Shown: positions 16,526 through 25,832 of the stretch, one piece after another | How the letters are laid out: every line of letters starts with the position of its first letter | How positions within the stretch are numbered: position 1 is the first letter of the stretch | Assembly: GCF_010468615.1 (NCBI RefSeq) | Contig: NZ_WUEH01000001.1 | Location: 62,001 to 126,000, forward strand | Origin: Pseudodesulfovibrio sp. JC047 | GTDB lineage: Bacteria > Desulfobacterota > Desulfovibrionia > Desulfovibrionales > Desulfovibrionaceae | Length of the DNA stretch: 64,000 nt | Direction of reading: 5' to 3' | Notes under the pieces: model-generated | The model's input: only the letters and a program-made list of their open reading frames with translations | The model's database searches: none | What the model was told of the DNA's origin: nothing | Position numbers and translations under genes: made by a program

Positions 16526-18586
16526 CTAATCAGTCTGTTCCGCCTTTTTGTGTGCGGCAATGACCTTTTCCGTTTCCTGCGGAGGGCATTCCTCATAGGA
16601 TGCGAATTCCATAAAGAACGTTCCCTGACCACCTGTCATGGAATTCAGATCCGGCGCATATTTCAACATCTCGGCCATAGGGACATGGGCCTTGACCTCG
16701 GTCAATCCTGCTTGCGAATCTGACCCCAGTACCTTGCCTCGTCTGGAGGACAGGTCACCAATCACATCGCCCATAAAGGAATCAGGCACTGCAACCGTGA
16801 CGAGCATGACGGGTTCGAGCAAGACCATCTTGGCCTTTTCACAGGCTTTCTTGAAAGCCAGAGACCCTGCCACTTTAAAGGCCATTTCTGAGGAGTCAAC
16901 GTTATGATAACTCCCGTCATACAATGCCACCTGGAAATCAATGATCGGATATCCGGCCAACACACCGCGAGCAGCCACTTCCTGAACGCCTTTGTCCACC
17001 GCGGGGATAAACTGACGCGGAATCGAACCACCAACGATCTTATCTTCAAACTCATAGCCTGCGCCTGAGGGACGGGGGGCGACGTTGATCCAGCAGTCAC
17101 CGAACTGACCACGACCACCGGACTGTTTTTTATGACGCCCCTGCACTTCCTTGGCCCCGGTCTTGAAGGTCTCGCGATACGGAACCTTGGGTGTCTTCAG
17201 AACGATGTCGGCCTTGTACCGACGCCGGGCCTTTTCAACAGAGATTTCAATATGATTCTGGCCCATACCTGACAACAGGATGTCGCTGGATTCTTCATCA
17301 CGGGCCAAGGTCAAAGTGATGTCTTCCACGAGCAACTTGGAAACCGCCGAATACACCTTGTCTTCATCACCTTTTTCAGCCGGAGCCAAGGCAAAGGTAA
17401 TCAACTGGGGTGCAATCTCGGGCTTGACCAGCTTGAACTGATCTTTTTCGACCAGCGTATCGCCGGTATGCGTATTCTTGAGCTTGGCCAGCACCGCAAT
17501 GGAACCGGGTCCCATGGCGTTTTTCACTTGGGTCTGTTCCTTGCCATTCATGACCAGCAGTTGGCCCACCCGCTCTTTTTCATCGTTGGAAGCATTGAGC
17601 AGATGCGAATCAGATTTGAGTTCACCGGACAAAACCCGAACCACGGTCAACTGACCGGCAAACGGATCGGCCTGTGTCTTGAAAACAAAACAGGCCAACG
17701 GCTCATCAGGAGAGCTGGCCCGTTCACCGTCTTCACCTTCCCACACAGGGTGAGCCAGCGGCCCGGGCAACAGATTCTGTACGGTATCAAGGATCATCTG
17801 GCCGCCCTGACAATTCAATGCGGATGCAATGACCACAGGGACAAGCTCACCGGAACTGACACCGGCTTGAAGACCTTTGGTGATGTCCTCGGGAGACAGT
17901 TCGCCATCTTCAAAATATTTTTCCATGAGATCTTCATCACTTTCAGCGATGTTCTCGATCATGGTTTCACGCAGCATTTCAACTTCATCAGCGATGTCAC
18001 CAGGGATATCCCCTTCCGTCACAGCACCGTCTTCGCCAAACATCTGGGCCTTGCCGGACATCATGTCCACCACGCCCTTGAATTCTTCCTTGGAACCAAT
18101 AGGATAATACAAAAGCACCGGGCGAGCACCCAAAGCCTCAGAAATACCATTGAATGCCATATCGAATTCAGCCCGGTCCCGATCCATCTTGTTAATGACA
18201 ATCATGGACGGAAGGCCGTTTTCCTGGACTTTTGCCCATATTTTACGAGTCAGGGGCTTGACGCCATCCACGGCGTCGATAACCATGACCACGCCGTCGG
18301 CTGCGGTCAGGCTGTAGGACAAATCACCTGCAAAATTGGAGTCACCTGGAGTGTCGATCAGGAAATGGTCATTCTTTTTCCATTTGTAACTGGCAAATCC
18401 TGGCTGAATCGAACCGCGCCGCTTGATTTCCTCAGGCTCATAATCGAGAACGGTGTTTCCGTCTTCGACCTTCCCGAGGCGATTTACAACTCCGGCATTG
18501 AAAAGCAACATCTCGGCGACGGACGTTTTACCGCTACCGCCGTGACCGACGAGTGCATAAGTTCTTTGAGTTTTCAAATCAGGCAT
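16526..18586 (-). CDS. Elongation factor G-like GTPase (EF-G2 type)
   Basis: A 686-residue five-domain translational GTPase related to EF-G. The G1 loop is GHGGSGKT (14-21), G3 is DTPGD (78-82), and G4 is NKMD near residue 133. Domain IV keeps ALYDGSYHNVDSSEMAFK. The G3 motif normally reads DTPGH, whose histidine activates water for GTP hydrolysis; here it is D82. It also stands outside the str operon (no rpsL, rpsG or tuf nearby), so I think it is the secondary EF-G-like factor rather than the main translocase. Its exact role (recycling, stress, back-translocation) is not known. The ATG at 18586 follows GTGGAGTGAAGT. A hairpin lies in its leader at 18627-18653. Confidence 0.88.
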   Translation of the reverse strand: MPDLKTQRTYALVGHGGSGKTSVAEMLLFNAGVVNRLGKVEDGNTVLDYEPEEIKRRGSIQPGFASYKWKKNDHFLIDTPGDSNFAGDLSYSLTAADGVVMVIDAVDGVKPLTRKIWAKVQENGLPSMIVINKMDRDRAEFDMAFNGISEALGARPVLLYYPIGSKEEFKGVVDMMSGKAQMFGEDGAVTEGDIPGDIADEVEMLRETMIENIAESDEDLMEKYFEDGELSPEDITKGLQAGVSSGELVPVVIASALNCQGGQMILDTVQNLLPGPLAHPVWEGEDGERASSPDEPLACFVFKTQADPFAGQLTVVRVLSGELKSDSHLLNASNDEKERVGQLLVMNGKEQTQVKNAMGPGSIAVLAKLKNTHTGDTLVEKDQFKLVKPEIAPQLITFALAPAEKGDEDKVYSAVSKLLVEDITLTLARDEESSDILLSGMGQNHIEISVEKARRRYKADIVLKTPKVPYRETFKTGAKEVQGRHKKQSGGRGQFGDCWINVAPRPSGAGYEFEDKIVGGSIPRQFIPAVDKGVQEVAARGVLAGYPIIDFQVALYDGSYHNVDSSEMAFKVAGSLAFKKACEKAKMVLLEPVMLVTVAVPDSFMGDVIGDLSSRRGKVLGSDSQAGLTEVKAHVPMAEMLKYAPDLNSMTGGQGTFFMEFASYEECPPQETEKVIAAHKKAEQTD

Positions 18587-18626
18587 ACTTCACTCCACGT
18601 ACTTTTTTCAGGTTATCCCTATTGTC

Positions 18627-18653
18627 TCGGGAGCCTTCGACTCCCGCGAGAAT
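18627..18653 (-). other. Hairpin in the leader of the EF-G-like gene
   Basis: CGGGAG pairs with CTCCCG around CCTTCGA, with the flanking TCT/AGA extending the stem past a bulge. It has no T run on the minus strand. Its position about 40 bases before the start suggests an mRNA leader structure. Confidence 0.45.
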
Positions 18654-18804
18654 CACAGCACTTGGTTTTTGACAGGTTTAGTCCTATAGGAAGACCAACG
18701 CGAAATTGTCAAGTTACTCACCATGAACACCAACCGCCTATCCATGAAAAATCATTGAGTTTTTTCAATGGATGCATATGATTTCAACACAAATTAAACG
18801 TAAT

Positions 18805-18818
18805 TGCAACCAGTTGCA
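18805..18818 (+). promoter_or_regulatory. Perfect palindrome upstream of the ParB-like gene
   Basis: TGCAAC-CA-GTTGCA is a perfect 14-base inverted repeat whose edge lies 32 bases before the TTG start. Such a position suits an operator or promoter element. The cognate regulator is not known. Confidence 0.4.
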
Positions 18819-18850
18819 TCATTTAAGACAGAAACTTTCAGGAGCAGGAT

Positions 18851-19813
18851 TTGCATTTATCCAATGAGATATTCACGGTTTCAGCCGACACCTTAGACGC
18901 TTCGGGGGCGCATCTGTTCTGGACAGCCAAACCCGAGACATCACTCCTCAATTCCATTGAAGAATTCGGCCAGGCCACACCGATTCTTGTCTGCCAATCC
19001 CCTGAGGGTCTGGTACTCATCGCGGGACACGCTCGCCTGACAGCCCTGAGTACACACGGTCTACCAGTACTTGCCCGAATGGTCGAAGATGTCACCGAGA
19101 TGGACAAAGGATTGCTGTACCTGACAGACAACCTGCATCGTTCACTCGATGACGGAATGCGGCTCAAGGCCCTGGAGTATTTTGCTCCGCTCATGGATGA
19201 CAAGACCCTCAAAAACGATATTCTCCCCAGATTGGGCATCAAGCCGAAATCCAAGGATGCGCGTCTGTTGCTGGAATGGCTGACCATGGATGCGGACTGG
19301 CAGGCCCTCCTGAAAACAGGCCACATACCTTTGGCTCTGGCCACGGTCTTGTCACGCATGACCACCGAAGACAGGGAGGCGATCCATTCTCTATTTACCG
19401 GATTTTCATGGTCTCGCTCCAATGCAGTCAACATGGTAAATTGGCTTTTTGAAACCGCAAAAATGCGTGACAAAGCGGTTCAGGACGTCATGCTTGATGC
19501 GGGAGTGACCACCATCCTCTCGCAAGGACTTTCCCCCAAAGATGCCATCGCCCGCCTCACCACGGCGGCACGACTCGCCCGCTACCCGGAACTGACCAAA
19601 CTTCAGGATCGGTTCACGGCCGCAGCCGGAGAAATCACCTCCGGCACCCGTTGGCGCATGAATCAACCCAACAATTTCGAAACAGGCGGTGCCGAACTCA
19701 CCGTCCAGATCAAAGACGCCGAACAACTCGAACGAGCGGTTGTGGAAATGGCGGATATTGCCAAGGCCTCTGCCTGGGAAAAAGTGTGGAAGCTGGGAAG
19801 TGGCAATGACTAA
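18851..19813 (+). CDS. ParB/sulfiredoxin-like domain protein
   Basis: A 320-residue cytosolic protein. The first 100 residues look like a ParB/Srx N-terminal domain: SLLNSIEEFGQATPILV followed by GLVLIAGHARLTAL, where AGHAR stands at the place of the ParB CTP-binding GERR motif. Residues 100-250 are helical, as in ParB-like DNA-binding proteins, but I see no clear helix-turn-helix. It is not a chromosomal ParB: there is no parA beside it. The TTG start at 18851 follows AGGAG with 6-base spacing. The gene overlaps the SPL-like radical SAM gene by 8 bases, so they are co-translated and probably act together. Confidence 0.7.
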   Translation: MHLSNEIFTVSADTLDASGAHLFWTAKPETSLLNSIEEFGQATPILVCQSPEGLVLIAGHARLTALSTHGLPVLARMVEDVTEMDKGLLYLTDNLHRSLDDGMRLKALEYFAPLMDDKTLKNDILPRLGIKPKSKDARLLLEWLTMDADWQALLKTGHIPLALATVLSRMTTEDREAIHSLFTGFSWSRSNAVNMVNWLFETAKMRDKAVQDVMLDAGVTTILSQGLSPKDAIARLTTAARLARYPELTKLQDRFTAAAGEITSGTRWRMNQPNNFETGGAELTVQIKDAEQLERAVVEMADIAKASAWEKVWKLGSGND

Positions 19814-20918
19814 ACTCCTCCCCTCCCATCTGCGCAAAATCGGCCATGTCTTTGTGGATGAATCCATGCAGGATTCCCCCATCACCCAACGAGTTCAAGC
19901 CACATTGGCTGGCACCGATCAGGAAAACATTCCATGGACGGTAGTCCCACCCGACCAGGATCGCGTGGAATTTGACGAAGGCGACACCCAAGCGTTGTAT
20001 CTTAAGGAATATAAAGGGAAATTTCTTCGATTCTGTCCCGGAACCAGAGCGTACCACTGCTGTGGTTACCGCATCATTCACATCGGCGAAAACTGCCCCA
20101 TGGCCTGCTCCTATTGCATTCTGCAAGCGTATTTTCAGGACCGGGTGCTCAAGATATGGGCCAATCAGGACGCGCTCTTCACGGAATTGGGCAATGCCTT
20201 TGGTGCCGACCCAAACACCCGCTATCGAGTTGGAACTGGCGAATTCACGGACTCGCTGGCACTGGAACACCTGACCGGCTATTCCCATAATCTCATTGGA
20301 TTCCTTGAAAAATATGACAACGTGGTGCTGGAACTGAAATCCAAGGTCGTGGACCTCACTTGGATGAATGCCACCTCTCGGACAGACCGGGTGCTTCCAG
20401 CCTGGTCGCTCAATGCACCGTTCATCAACGAACACGAGGAATTCGACGTTTCCAGCTTGAAAGAACGGCTCGAAGCGGCCCGAACCTGTGCCGAAGCAGG
20501 GTTCAAGGTCTGCCTGCATTTTGACCCGATCATCCACTACCCCGGCTGGCGAGAAGGCTATGCGGAAATCATCGACATGATCTTCGATTATGTTCGTCCT
20601 GAAAACATCGCCTACATGTCACTTGGATCGTTCCGCTGTATGCCGCAACTCAATCCGATTATCGCGGACCATTTTCCCGAGACCACCTATATATATAATG
20701 AATTCATCCCGGGACTTGATGGAAAGGCGCGCCTGCTCCGCCCACTGCGCGTGGAACAATTTACATTCATGGTTGACCGCCTGCGCAAGCACGGCATGGA
20801 CAAACAACTGTATTTCTGCATGGAATCCACAGAAGTCTGGAAGCAGGTCTTTGGCTACGCTCCCAAGGATTTCGGTGGACTGGGCAATCGACTGATGGCC
20901 CGGGCATTTGGTGAATAG
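19806..20918 (+). CDS. Spore photoproduct lyase-like radical SAM protein
   Basis: A 370-residue radical SAM protein of the SPL family. The [4Fe-4S] motif CPMACSYC gives C97, C101 and C104. Downstream are VGTGEFTDSLALEHLTG, then LELKSKVVDL, and LHFDPIIHYPGWREGY near residue 245, all usual in SPL-like proteins. True spore photoproduct lyase repairs a thymine dimer in spore DNA and uses a conserved cysteine (C141 in B. subtilis) as hydrogen donor in a CTSD segment; by my alignment the matching site here reads EFTD, without the cysteine. The host shows no sign of sporulation, so the substrate is unknown. The ATG at 19806 lies within the ParB-like gene's end. Confidence 0.8.
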   Translation: MTKLLPSHLRKIGHVFVDESMQDSPITQRVQATLAGTDQENIPWTVVPPDQDRVEFDEGDTQALYLKEYKGKFLRFCPGTRAYHCCGYRIIHIGENCPMACSYCILQAYFQDRVLKIWANQDALFTELGNAFGADPNTRYRVGTGEFTDSLALEHLTGYSHNLIGFLEKYDNVVLELKSKVVDLTWMNATSRTDRVLPAWSLNAPFINEHEEFDVSSLKERLEAARTCAEAGFKVCLHFDPIIHYPGWREGYAEIIDMIFDYVRPENIAYMSLGSFRCMPQLNPIIADHFPETTYIYNEFIPGLDGKARLLRPLRVEQFTFMVDRLRKHGMDKQLYFCMESTEVWKQVFGYAPKDFGGLGNRLMARAFGE

Positions 20919-21003
20919 CGTGAACTTTCTCCCAAAGGAACACACACTTTCCTCTTGCCAACCATAATTTAATGGGCTAAATACCCCCGACTTCAAATTC
21001 ACA

Positions 21004-21066
21004 CATCCCGCCCATAACTCCGGGTGGTCCGTGATGGCACGGACTCCTTTAATGGACTGCGGGATG
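21004..21066 (+). promoter_or_regulatory. Structured rpsB mRNA leader
   Basis: CATCCCGC (21004-21011) pairs fully with GCGGGATG (21059-21066), enclosing a hairpin GTCCGTG-ATGG-CACGGAC (21027-21044). It ends about 24 bases before the rpsB start. Autoregulation of rpsB-tsf by ribosomal protein S2 through a leader structure is known in gamma-proteobacteria; a similar role here is inferred. Confidence 0.55.
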
Positions 21067-21089
21067 AACGAAAAACCCAGGAGATTATC

Positions 21090-21962
21090 ATGGCTTATGT
21101 TACTATGAAGCAGATGCTGGAAACTGGCGTCCACTTCGGCCACCAGACTCGTCGTTGGAATCCCAAAATGCGTCCGTACATCTTTGGCGCACGCAATGGT
21201 ATCCATATCATGGACTTGCAGCAGACTGTCAAAATGTTTGCCACCGCCCACGACTTCATCGTTGATACCGTCGCCAAAGGCGGCAAAGTGCTGTTCATCG
21301 GCACCAAACGTCAGGCTCAGGAATCCGTCAAGGCGGAAGCTGAACGCGCTGGCATGTTTTTCGTCACTCATCGTTGGATGGGCGGCACACTGACCAACTT
21401 CCAGACCATCAAACGGTCCATTGATCGCCTTAAGCACCTCGAGCAGATGTTCGAAGACGGTTCCATTTCCCGCTACACCAAAAAAGAAGCTGTGGGCATG
21501 AACCGCGAGGTCAAGAAATTGAACTTGGCTCTGGGTGGTATCAAAGAGCTGAAAGAAGCTCCCCGTGCCGCTTTCGTCATTGATCCCAAACGTGAACAAA
21601 TCGCCATTCAGGAATGCCGCAAACTTGGTATCCCGGTTGTGGCCGTTGTCGACTCCAATTGCGATCCCGACATGGTTGACTACATCATCCCCGGTAACGA
21701 CGACGCAATCCGTGCTATCAAGTTGTTTGCCACACACATGGCCGATGCCTGTCTCGAAGGCGCAGCCATGCAGAAAGACTATGCTGCAAAAGCTGAAGCC
21801 GAAGCCAAGGCTGCCAAGGCTGCAAAAGCTCCCGAGGCCCCCAAGGAAAACGGCGTCAAAGTCGAAAGAAAGGTAAGCCCGAAGAAAGAAGCCAAAAAAG
21901 AAGCACAGGTTGAAGCACCTGCCGAGGCACCTGCTGAAGCCCCTGCCGAGGAGACAAAATAA
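21090..21962 (+). CDS. rpsB: 30S ribosomal protein S2
   Basis: S2 sits on the back of the 30S subunit and is added late in assembly; with S1 it supports initiation. The core (about residues 1-230) is typical: [20 protein letters not shown], then [12 protein letters not shown] and [10 protein letters not shown] tail of about 55 residues follows, rich in alanine, glutamate, lysine and proline with a repeated PAEA unit, which makes the chain 290 residues and longer than E. coli S2. Start ATG at 21090 follows CCAGGAG; an in-frame upstream start at 21024 would be inside the leader structure. The stop shares one base with the tsf start. Confidence 0.97.
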   Translation: MAYVTMKQMLETGVHFGHQTRRWNPKMRPYIFGARNGIHIMDLQQTVKMFATAHDFIVDTVAKGGKVLFIGTKRQAQESVKAEAERAGMFFVTHRWMGGTLTNFQTIKRSIDRLKHLEQMFEDGSISRYTKKEAVGMNREVKKLNLALGGIKELKEAPRAAFVIDPKREQIAIQECRKLGIPVVAVVDSNCDPDMVDYIIPGNDDAIRAIKLFATHMADACLEGAAMQKDYAAKAEAEAKAAKAAKAPEAPKENGVKVERKVSPKKEAKKEAQVEAPAEAPAEAPAEETK

Positions 21963-22771
21963 TGGCTATCACTGCTGCACAAGTTAAAGGACTGCGCGAC
22001 AAGACCGGCGCAGGCATGATGGATTGCAAAAAAGCCCTGGTCGAATCCGGTGGCGATGAAGAAAAAGCAGTCATGTACCTTCGCGAGAAGGGTCTGTCCA
22101 AAGCCGCCAAAAAGGCTGGACGCGCCACTTCCGAGGGACTGATTACTCCCTATATCTCCGAAGACGGCAAAACCGCTGTCATCTCCGAACTGCTGTGCGA
22201 GACCGACTTCGTTGCCAAAGGTGACGACTTCACGGGCTTTGCAAAAGCACTGTCCGAAAAAATTGCCAATCTGGATGTCACCACCGGCTCCGCAGACGAT
22301 CTGCCTGCCGACGTGGCCGATGTCACCGACCTCATCGCCAAACTCGGCGAAAACATGGGTGTCGGCCGTTTTGCCAAAATCACCACTGACGGCGTGTTGG
22401 GTGTCTACCTGCACTCCAACAACAAACTCGCTGCTGTTGTCGAATTGACCGGCACCGAGGATGTGGACTTGGCCAAAGACATCGCCATGCACGTGGCTGC
22501 CATGAACCCCGCCTGCAAGACCTCTGATGAGCTGCCCCAGGATGTCCTGGAAAAAGAAAAGGCACTCTACCTCAAGCAGGCCATGGACGAAGGCAAGCCC
22601 GAAAATATTGCCGAAAAGATCGTCACTGGTCGTCTGAACAAGTTCTTCAAGGAAGTCTGTCTCGTTGAGCAGCCTTTCATTAAAGAAGATAAAAAGACCA
22701 TCAAACAGATCCTTGGTGGCGCCACCGTCGCCAGCTTCCAGCGACTCGCCCTTGGAGAAAAGGCCGAGTAG
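21962..22771 (+). CDS. tsf: Elongation factor Ts
   Basis: EF-Ts exchanges GDP for GTP on EF-Tu. The 269 residues include the N-terminal UBA-like domain with [21 protein letters not shown] (split here as [16 protein letters not shown] then VESGG), the signature [14 protein letters not shown] near residue 80, and the two core subdomains with [20 protein letters not shown] near 200. It is slightly shorter than E. coli EF-Ts. The start overlaps the rpsB stop by one base (TAATG), and a strong terminator follows, so rpsB-tsf form a unit. Confidence 0.97.
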   Translation: MAITAAQVKGLRDKTGAGMMDCKKALVESGGDEEKAVMYLREKGLSKAAKKAGRATSEGLITPYISEDGKTAVISELLCETDFVAKGDDFTGFAKALSEKIANLDVTTGSADDLPADVADVTDLIAKLGENMGVGRFAKITTDGVLGVYLHSNNKLAAVVELTGTEDVDLAKDIAMHVAAMNPACKTSDELPQDVLEKEKALYLKQAMDEGKPENIAEKIVTGRLNKFFKEVCLVEQPFIKEDKKTIKQILGGATVASFQRLALGEKAE

Positions 22772-22791
22772 TTGGTGCTCGAAAAAATCAA

Positions 22792-22818
22792 AACGGGCCT
22801 CACGGCCCGTTTTTTTTG
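22792..22818 (+). terminator. Terminator after tsf
   Basis: AACGGGCC pairs perfectly with GGCCCGTT around TCAC, followed by further T (eight in a row counting the stem end). It separates rpsB-tsf from pyrH. Confidence 0.92.
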
Positions 22819-22887
22819 TCTGAAAAACATGCTATCGCCTTTGGGCGAGATGAATTTTATCAACTTTCCATACACGACGAGGTAACA

Positions 22888-23607
22888 ATGGAAACAGCGC
22901 GGTACTCGCGAATTCTTCTGAAACTCAGTGGCGAAGCGCTCGCCGGGAATCAGCAATTCGGCATTCAGCCGGAGGCTATCGGTCAATTTGCCAAGGAAAT
23001 TGCAGAGGTTGCATCCTCCGGAATCCAGATTGCTCTGGTCATCGGCGGAGGAAATATCTTCCGTGGCATGGCTGCCAGCGCCAAAGGTATGGACCGCGCC
23101 CAGGGTGATTACATGGGAATGCTTGCCACGATCATGAACGCGCTTGCCGTGCAGGATGCGTTGGAAAAAAACGGATGTGACACTCGTGTCATGACCGCCC
23201 TTTCCATGGCTGACGTGGCTGAACCGTACATTCGCAGACGCGCGCTCCGGCATATGGACAAAGGCCGTGTCGTCATCTGCGCTGCCGGAACAGGCAACCC
23301 GTATTTCACCACCGATTCCGCAGCGGCCCTGCGCGCACTCGAATTAAAGTGTGACGCAATTTTCAAGGCAACCAAAGTGGACGGCGTGTATGACAAGGAC
23401 CCCGCCAAATTTGACGACGCGGTCAGATATGAAACAGTCTCGTACATGGAAACCCTGGAAAAACGGCTCGGCGTCATGGACTCCACCGCCATTTCCATGG
23501 CACGCGACAACGATCTGCCAATTATTGTCTTCAACTTGCATAAGGAAGGCAACATCCGCAGAGCCGCTCACGGCGAAAACATAGGAACGACTGTCCAAGG
23601 AGACTAA
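22888..23607 (+). CDS. pyrH: Uridylate kinase (UMP kinase)
   Basis: PyrH phosphorylates UMP to UDP in pyrimidine synthesis; it is a hexameric amino-acid-kinase-family enzyme, unlike eukaryotic UMP kinases. The 239 residues match. Motifs are LLKLSGEAL near residue 10, IGGGNIFRG near 55, and [19 protein letters not shown] near 130, with [13 protein letters not shown] binding nucleotide. The ATG at 22888 follows GAGGTAACA; a longer in-frame start at 22816 would begin inside the tsf terminator. The frr start follows one base after the stop. Confidence 0.96.
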   Translation: METARYSRILLKLSGEALAGNQQFGIQPEAIGQFAKEIAEVASSGIQIALVIGGGNIFRGMAASAKGMDRAQGDYMGMLATIMNALAVQDALEKNGCDTRVMTALSMADVAEPYIRRRALRHMDKGRVVICAAGTGNPYFTTDSAAALRALELKCDAIFKATKVDGVYDKDPAKFDDAVRYETVSYMETLEKRLGVMDSTAISMARDNDLPIIVFNLHKEGNIRRAAHGENIGTTVQGD

Positions 23608-23608
23608 A

Positions 23609-24163
23609 ATGCAATCCGTACTCGATGATGGGAAAAAGAGAATGGCAGGGGCCATTGCAGCTCTTGAAAAAGAATTCGGCAAGCTGCGCACCGGACGCGC
23701 CACAACCGCTCTGGTAGACGGAATCGTCGTGGATTATTACGGCACTCCGACGCCCATCAACCAGCTTTCATCCGTCTCTGTTCCCGACTCCAAGACCCTC
23801 ACCATCCAACCCTGGGACAAAGGGGCTTTCGGTGCGGTCGAAAAAGCGATTCAGACATCCGATCTCGGTCTCAACCCGGTCAATGACGGAAAAATCATCC
23901 GTATCAGCATTCCGCCCCTGACCGAAGAACGCCGTAAAGATTTGGTTAAAGTCGCCAAAAAGTACACCGAAGACGCCAAGATTGCCCTCCGCAATGTACG
24001 TCGAGACATGAACGACATGCTCAAAAAGATGGAAAAAGACAAGGATATCAGTGAAGACGACAAGAAACGTGGTGAATCTGATGTCCAGAAAATGACCGAC
24101 GATTTCGTCAAGAAATCCGAAGAAGTGCTTGGCCTGAAAGAAAAGGAAATCCTTGAAATTTAA
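23609..24163 (+). CDS. frr: Ribosome recycling factor
   Basis: RRF, with EF-G, splits the post-termination ribosome. The 184 residues are normal for the family. The two domains show in [21 protein letters not shown] (domain I/II hinge, residues 26-46, of which [13 protein letters not shown] follows) and the long C-terminal helix with [19 protein letters not shown] and [16 protein letters not shown]. The ribosome site AAGGAGAC overlaps the end of pyrH. The following uppS starts 12 bases after the stop. Confidence 0.97.
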   Translation: MQSVLDDGKKRMAGAIAALEKEFGKLRTGRATTALVDGIVVDYYGTPTPINQLSSVSVPDSKTLTIQPWDKGAFGAVEKAIQTSDLGLNPVNDGKIIRISIPPLTEERRKDLVKVAKKYTEDAKIALRNVRRDMNDMLKKMEKDKDISEDDKKRGESDVQKMTDDFVKKSEEVLGLKEKEILEI

Positions 24164-24175
24164 CAGGACCACCAC

Positions 24176-24913
24176 TTGAACATCACACATATTCCCGCCC
24201 ATATAGCCATCATCATGGATGGCAACGGCAGGTGGGCCAAACAGCGCGGACTGAAGAGAACCGACGGACACAAAGCCGGTGCCGAAGCAGTTCGCGCTGT
24301 GGTCACACACTGTCGAAAAAAAGGTATCAAGCACCTCACGCTCTACACCTTTTCCAAAGAGAATTGGTCTCGTCCAAAAGATGAAATCAAAAAACTCTTT
24401 GAGCTGCTGACCTCATTTTTATCCAAAGAAGAAAAAAGTCTCAAAAAAGAAGGAATCAGACTCAAGATTCTGGGAGAACTTGCGGACCTGCCATTGACGG
24501 TTCGCCAGCTCTTGAAACACGTCATGTGGCAGACAAGAAACTGCACGGGCATGACACTCAATCTGGCGCTCAACTATTCGGGAAGAGAAGAAATTCTTCG
24601 CGCCACTCGGGCATTGCTGGAAAAAGGAATCGCTCCTGAGGCCGTGACCGAGACCTCGTTTGCCGAAGAGCTTTGGACGACCGGCCAGCCGGACCCCGAT
24701 CTCATAATCCGCACGAGTGGAGAACTGCGAATTTCAAATTACCTGCTCTTCCAGTGCGCCTATTCGGAATTCTACTTCACGGACACCTATTGGCCCGATT
24801 TTACACCGGAAGAACTGGATAAAGCCATCGAAGACCTCAACTCCAGGCAACGACGGTTCGGCAAAACATCCGACCAAATCACCAATCACAACGAAACTGA
24901 GACGATTCGATAA
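24176..24913 (+). CDS. uppS: Undecaprenyl diphosphate synthase
   Basis: UppS is a cis-prenyltransferase making the C55 lipid carrier for peptidoglycan and O-antigen. The 245 residues contain the catalytic and diphosphate-binding motif HIAIIMDGNGRWAKQRG near the N-terminus, then GHKAGAEAVR, TLYTFSKENWSRP near residue 65, and DLIIRTSGELRISNYLLFQ near 195. The start is a TTG at 24176, with AGGA 8 bases upstream; the next in-frame ATG would remove the active-site aspartate, so the TTG is needed. Confidence 0.95.
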   Translation: MNITHIPAHIAIIMDGNGRWAKQRGLKRTDGHKAGAEAVRAVVTHCRKKGIKHLTLYTFSKENWSRPKDEIKKLFELLTSFLSKEEKSLKKEGIRLKILGELADLPLTVRQLLKHVMWQTRNCTGMTLNLALNYSGREEILRATRALLEKGIAPEAVTETSFAEELWTTGQPDPDLIIRTSGELRISNYLLFQCAYSEFYFTDTYWPDFTPEELDKAIEDLNSRQRRFGKTSDQITNHNETETIR

Positions 24914-25009
24914 TTGTTTTGCACGGCGAGTTGCCCCCGCTTTCCAAATAGCGTACATAAACAGAATTCGCATATATTTATCAATCACATGTAACCGTCG
25001 AAATCATAT

Positions 25010-25813
25010 ATGGATATCTCCCCACACAAACAACGAATTACGACGAGTATCGGACTGGCGGTCCTTCCGGCCATGGCACTTATCTTTCAAGGTTGGGTCC
25101 TGTTCGCAGTACTCGCCCTCTTTTGTGTCCTGACGCTTTGGGAATTCTATTCCATGTTCCGCCCCATCCAATCCATGACGGCCTTCAAATCCCTTGGTGC
25201 GGCCTTTACCTTCCTGCTTCTGGGCGCGTTCACCACAGACAATATTCACTACCCGGCAGCCGTATTGCTCATCGCATTCTGGGCTTCCGGATTCATTTTC
25301 CTCATCAGATATAGCAAGGATATCACCGCTTCGTACCGACATGCGGCCATTTTCCTCGCCGGTCTGGTCTACATTCCACTCAATTTCCATTTCTTCCTGA
25401 CCATGCACACGCTCGAAATCATCCTCGTAATCGGTGCAGCGGCCATCTCCGACACCACGGCCTTTTATGCAGGCACGCTCTGGGGCAAGAAAAAAATATG
25501 GCCACGGGTCAGCCCAAAAAAATCCTGGGTCGGTTCACTCAGCGGTCTTGCCGTTTGTACCATTGCCGTGACAGCCTATGGCATCACCTGTGGCTCGGCC
25601 GCATGGTGGCAATGGATACTGCTTGGCATGGCACTCAACATTGCCGCCCAATTCGGTGATTTCTTCGAATCCGCCTTGAAACGGACACTGGACATCAAGG
25701 ACTCGGGGGTCATCTTGCCTGGACATGGCGGTCTTCTGGACCGAGTGGACAGCCTTTTGTTGGCAATCCCGACCTATGGATTGATTTCCATGGTCCATCC
25801 TTTCTTCAAATAA
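25010..25813 (+). CDS. cdsA: Phosphatidate cytidylyltransferase
   Basis: CdsA makes CDP-diacylglycerol from phosphatidic acid and CTP in the inner membrane, feeding phospholipid synthesis. The 267-residue chain has about seven hydrophobic segments. The family signature near the C-terminus is SALKRTLDIKDSGVILPGHGG followed by LLDR (about residues 220-245), and SPKKSWVGSLSG near 165. The ATG at 25010 lacks a clear ribosome site and lies 96 bases after uppS, the widest gap in this part of the cluster; no nearby better start was seen. Confidence 0.93.
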   Translation: MDISPHKQRITTSIGLAVLPAMALIFQGWVLFAVLALFCVLTLWEFYSMFRPIQSMTAFKSLGAAFTFLLLGAFTTDNIHYPAAVLLIAFWASGFIFLIRYSKDITASYRHAAIFLAGLVYIPLNFHFFLTMHTLEIILVIGAAAISDTTAFYAGTLWGKKKIWPRVSPKKSWVGSLSGLAVCTIAVTAYGITCGSAAWWQWILLGMALNIAAQFGDFFESALKRTLDIKDSGVILPGHGGLLDRVDSLLLAIPTYGLISMVHPFFK

Positions 25814-25832
25814 TGACAGAACCGGGACTCTC

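Noticed and set aside
17468-18781. Plus-strand frame of 437 codons
   Set aside because: It runs antisense through the EF-G-like gene and has a composition rich in histidine and phenylalanine typical of reverse-strand shadows.
20619-21737. Minus-strand frame of 372 codons
   Set aside because: It is antisense to the SPL-like gene and rpsB, crosses the rpsB leader, and shows no motif.
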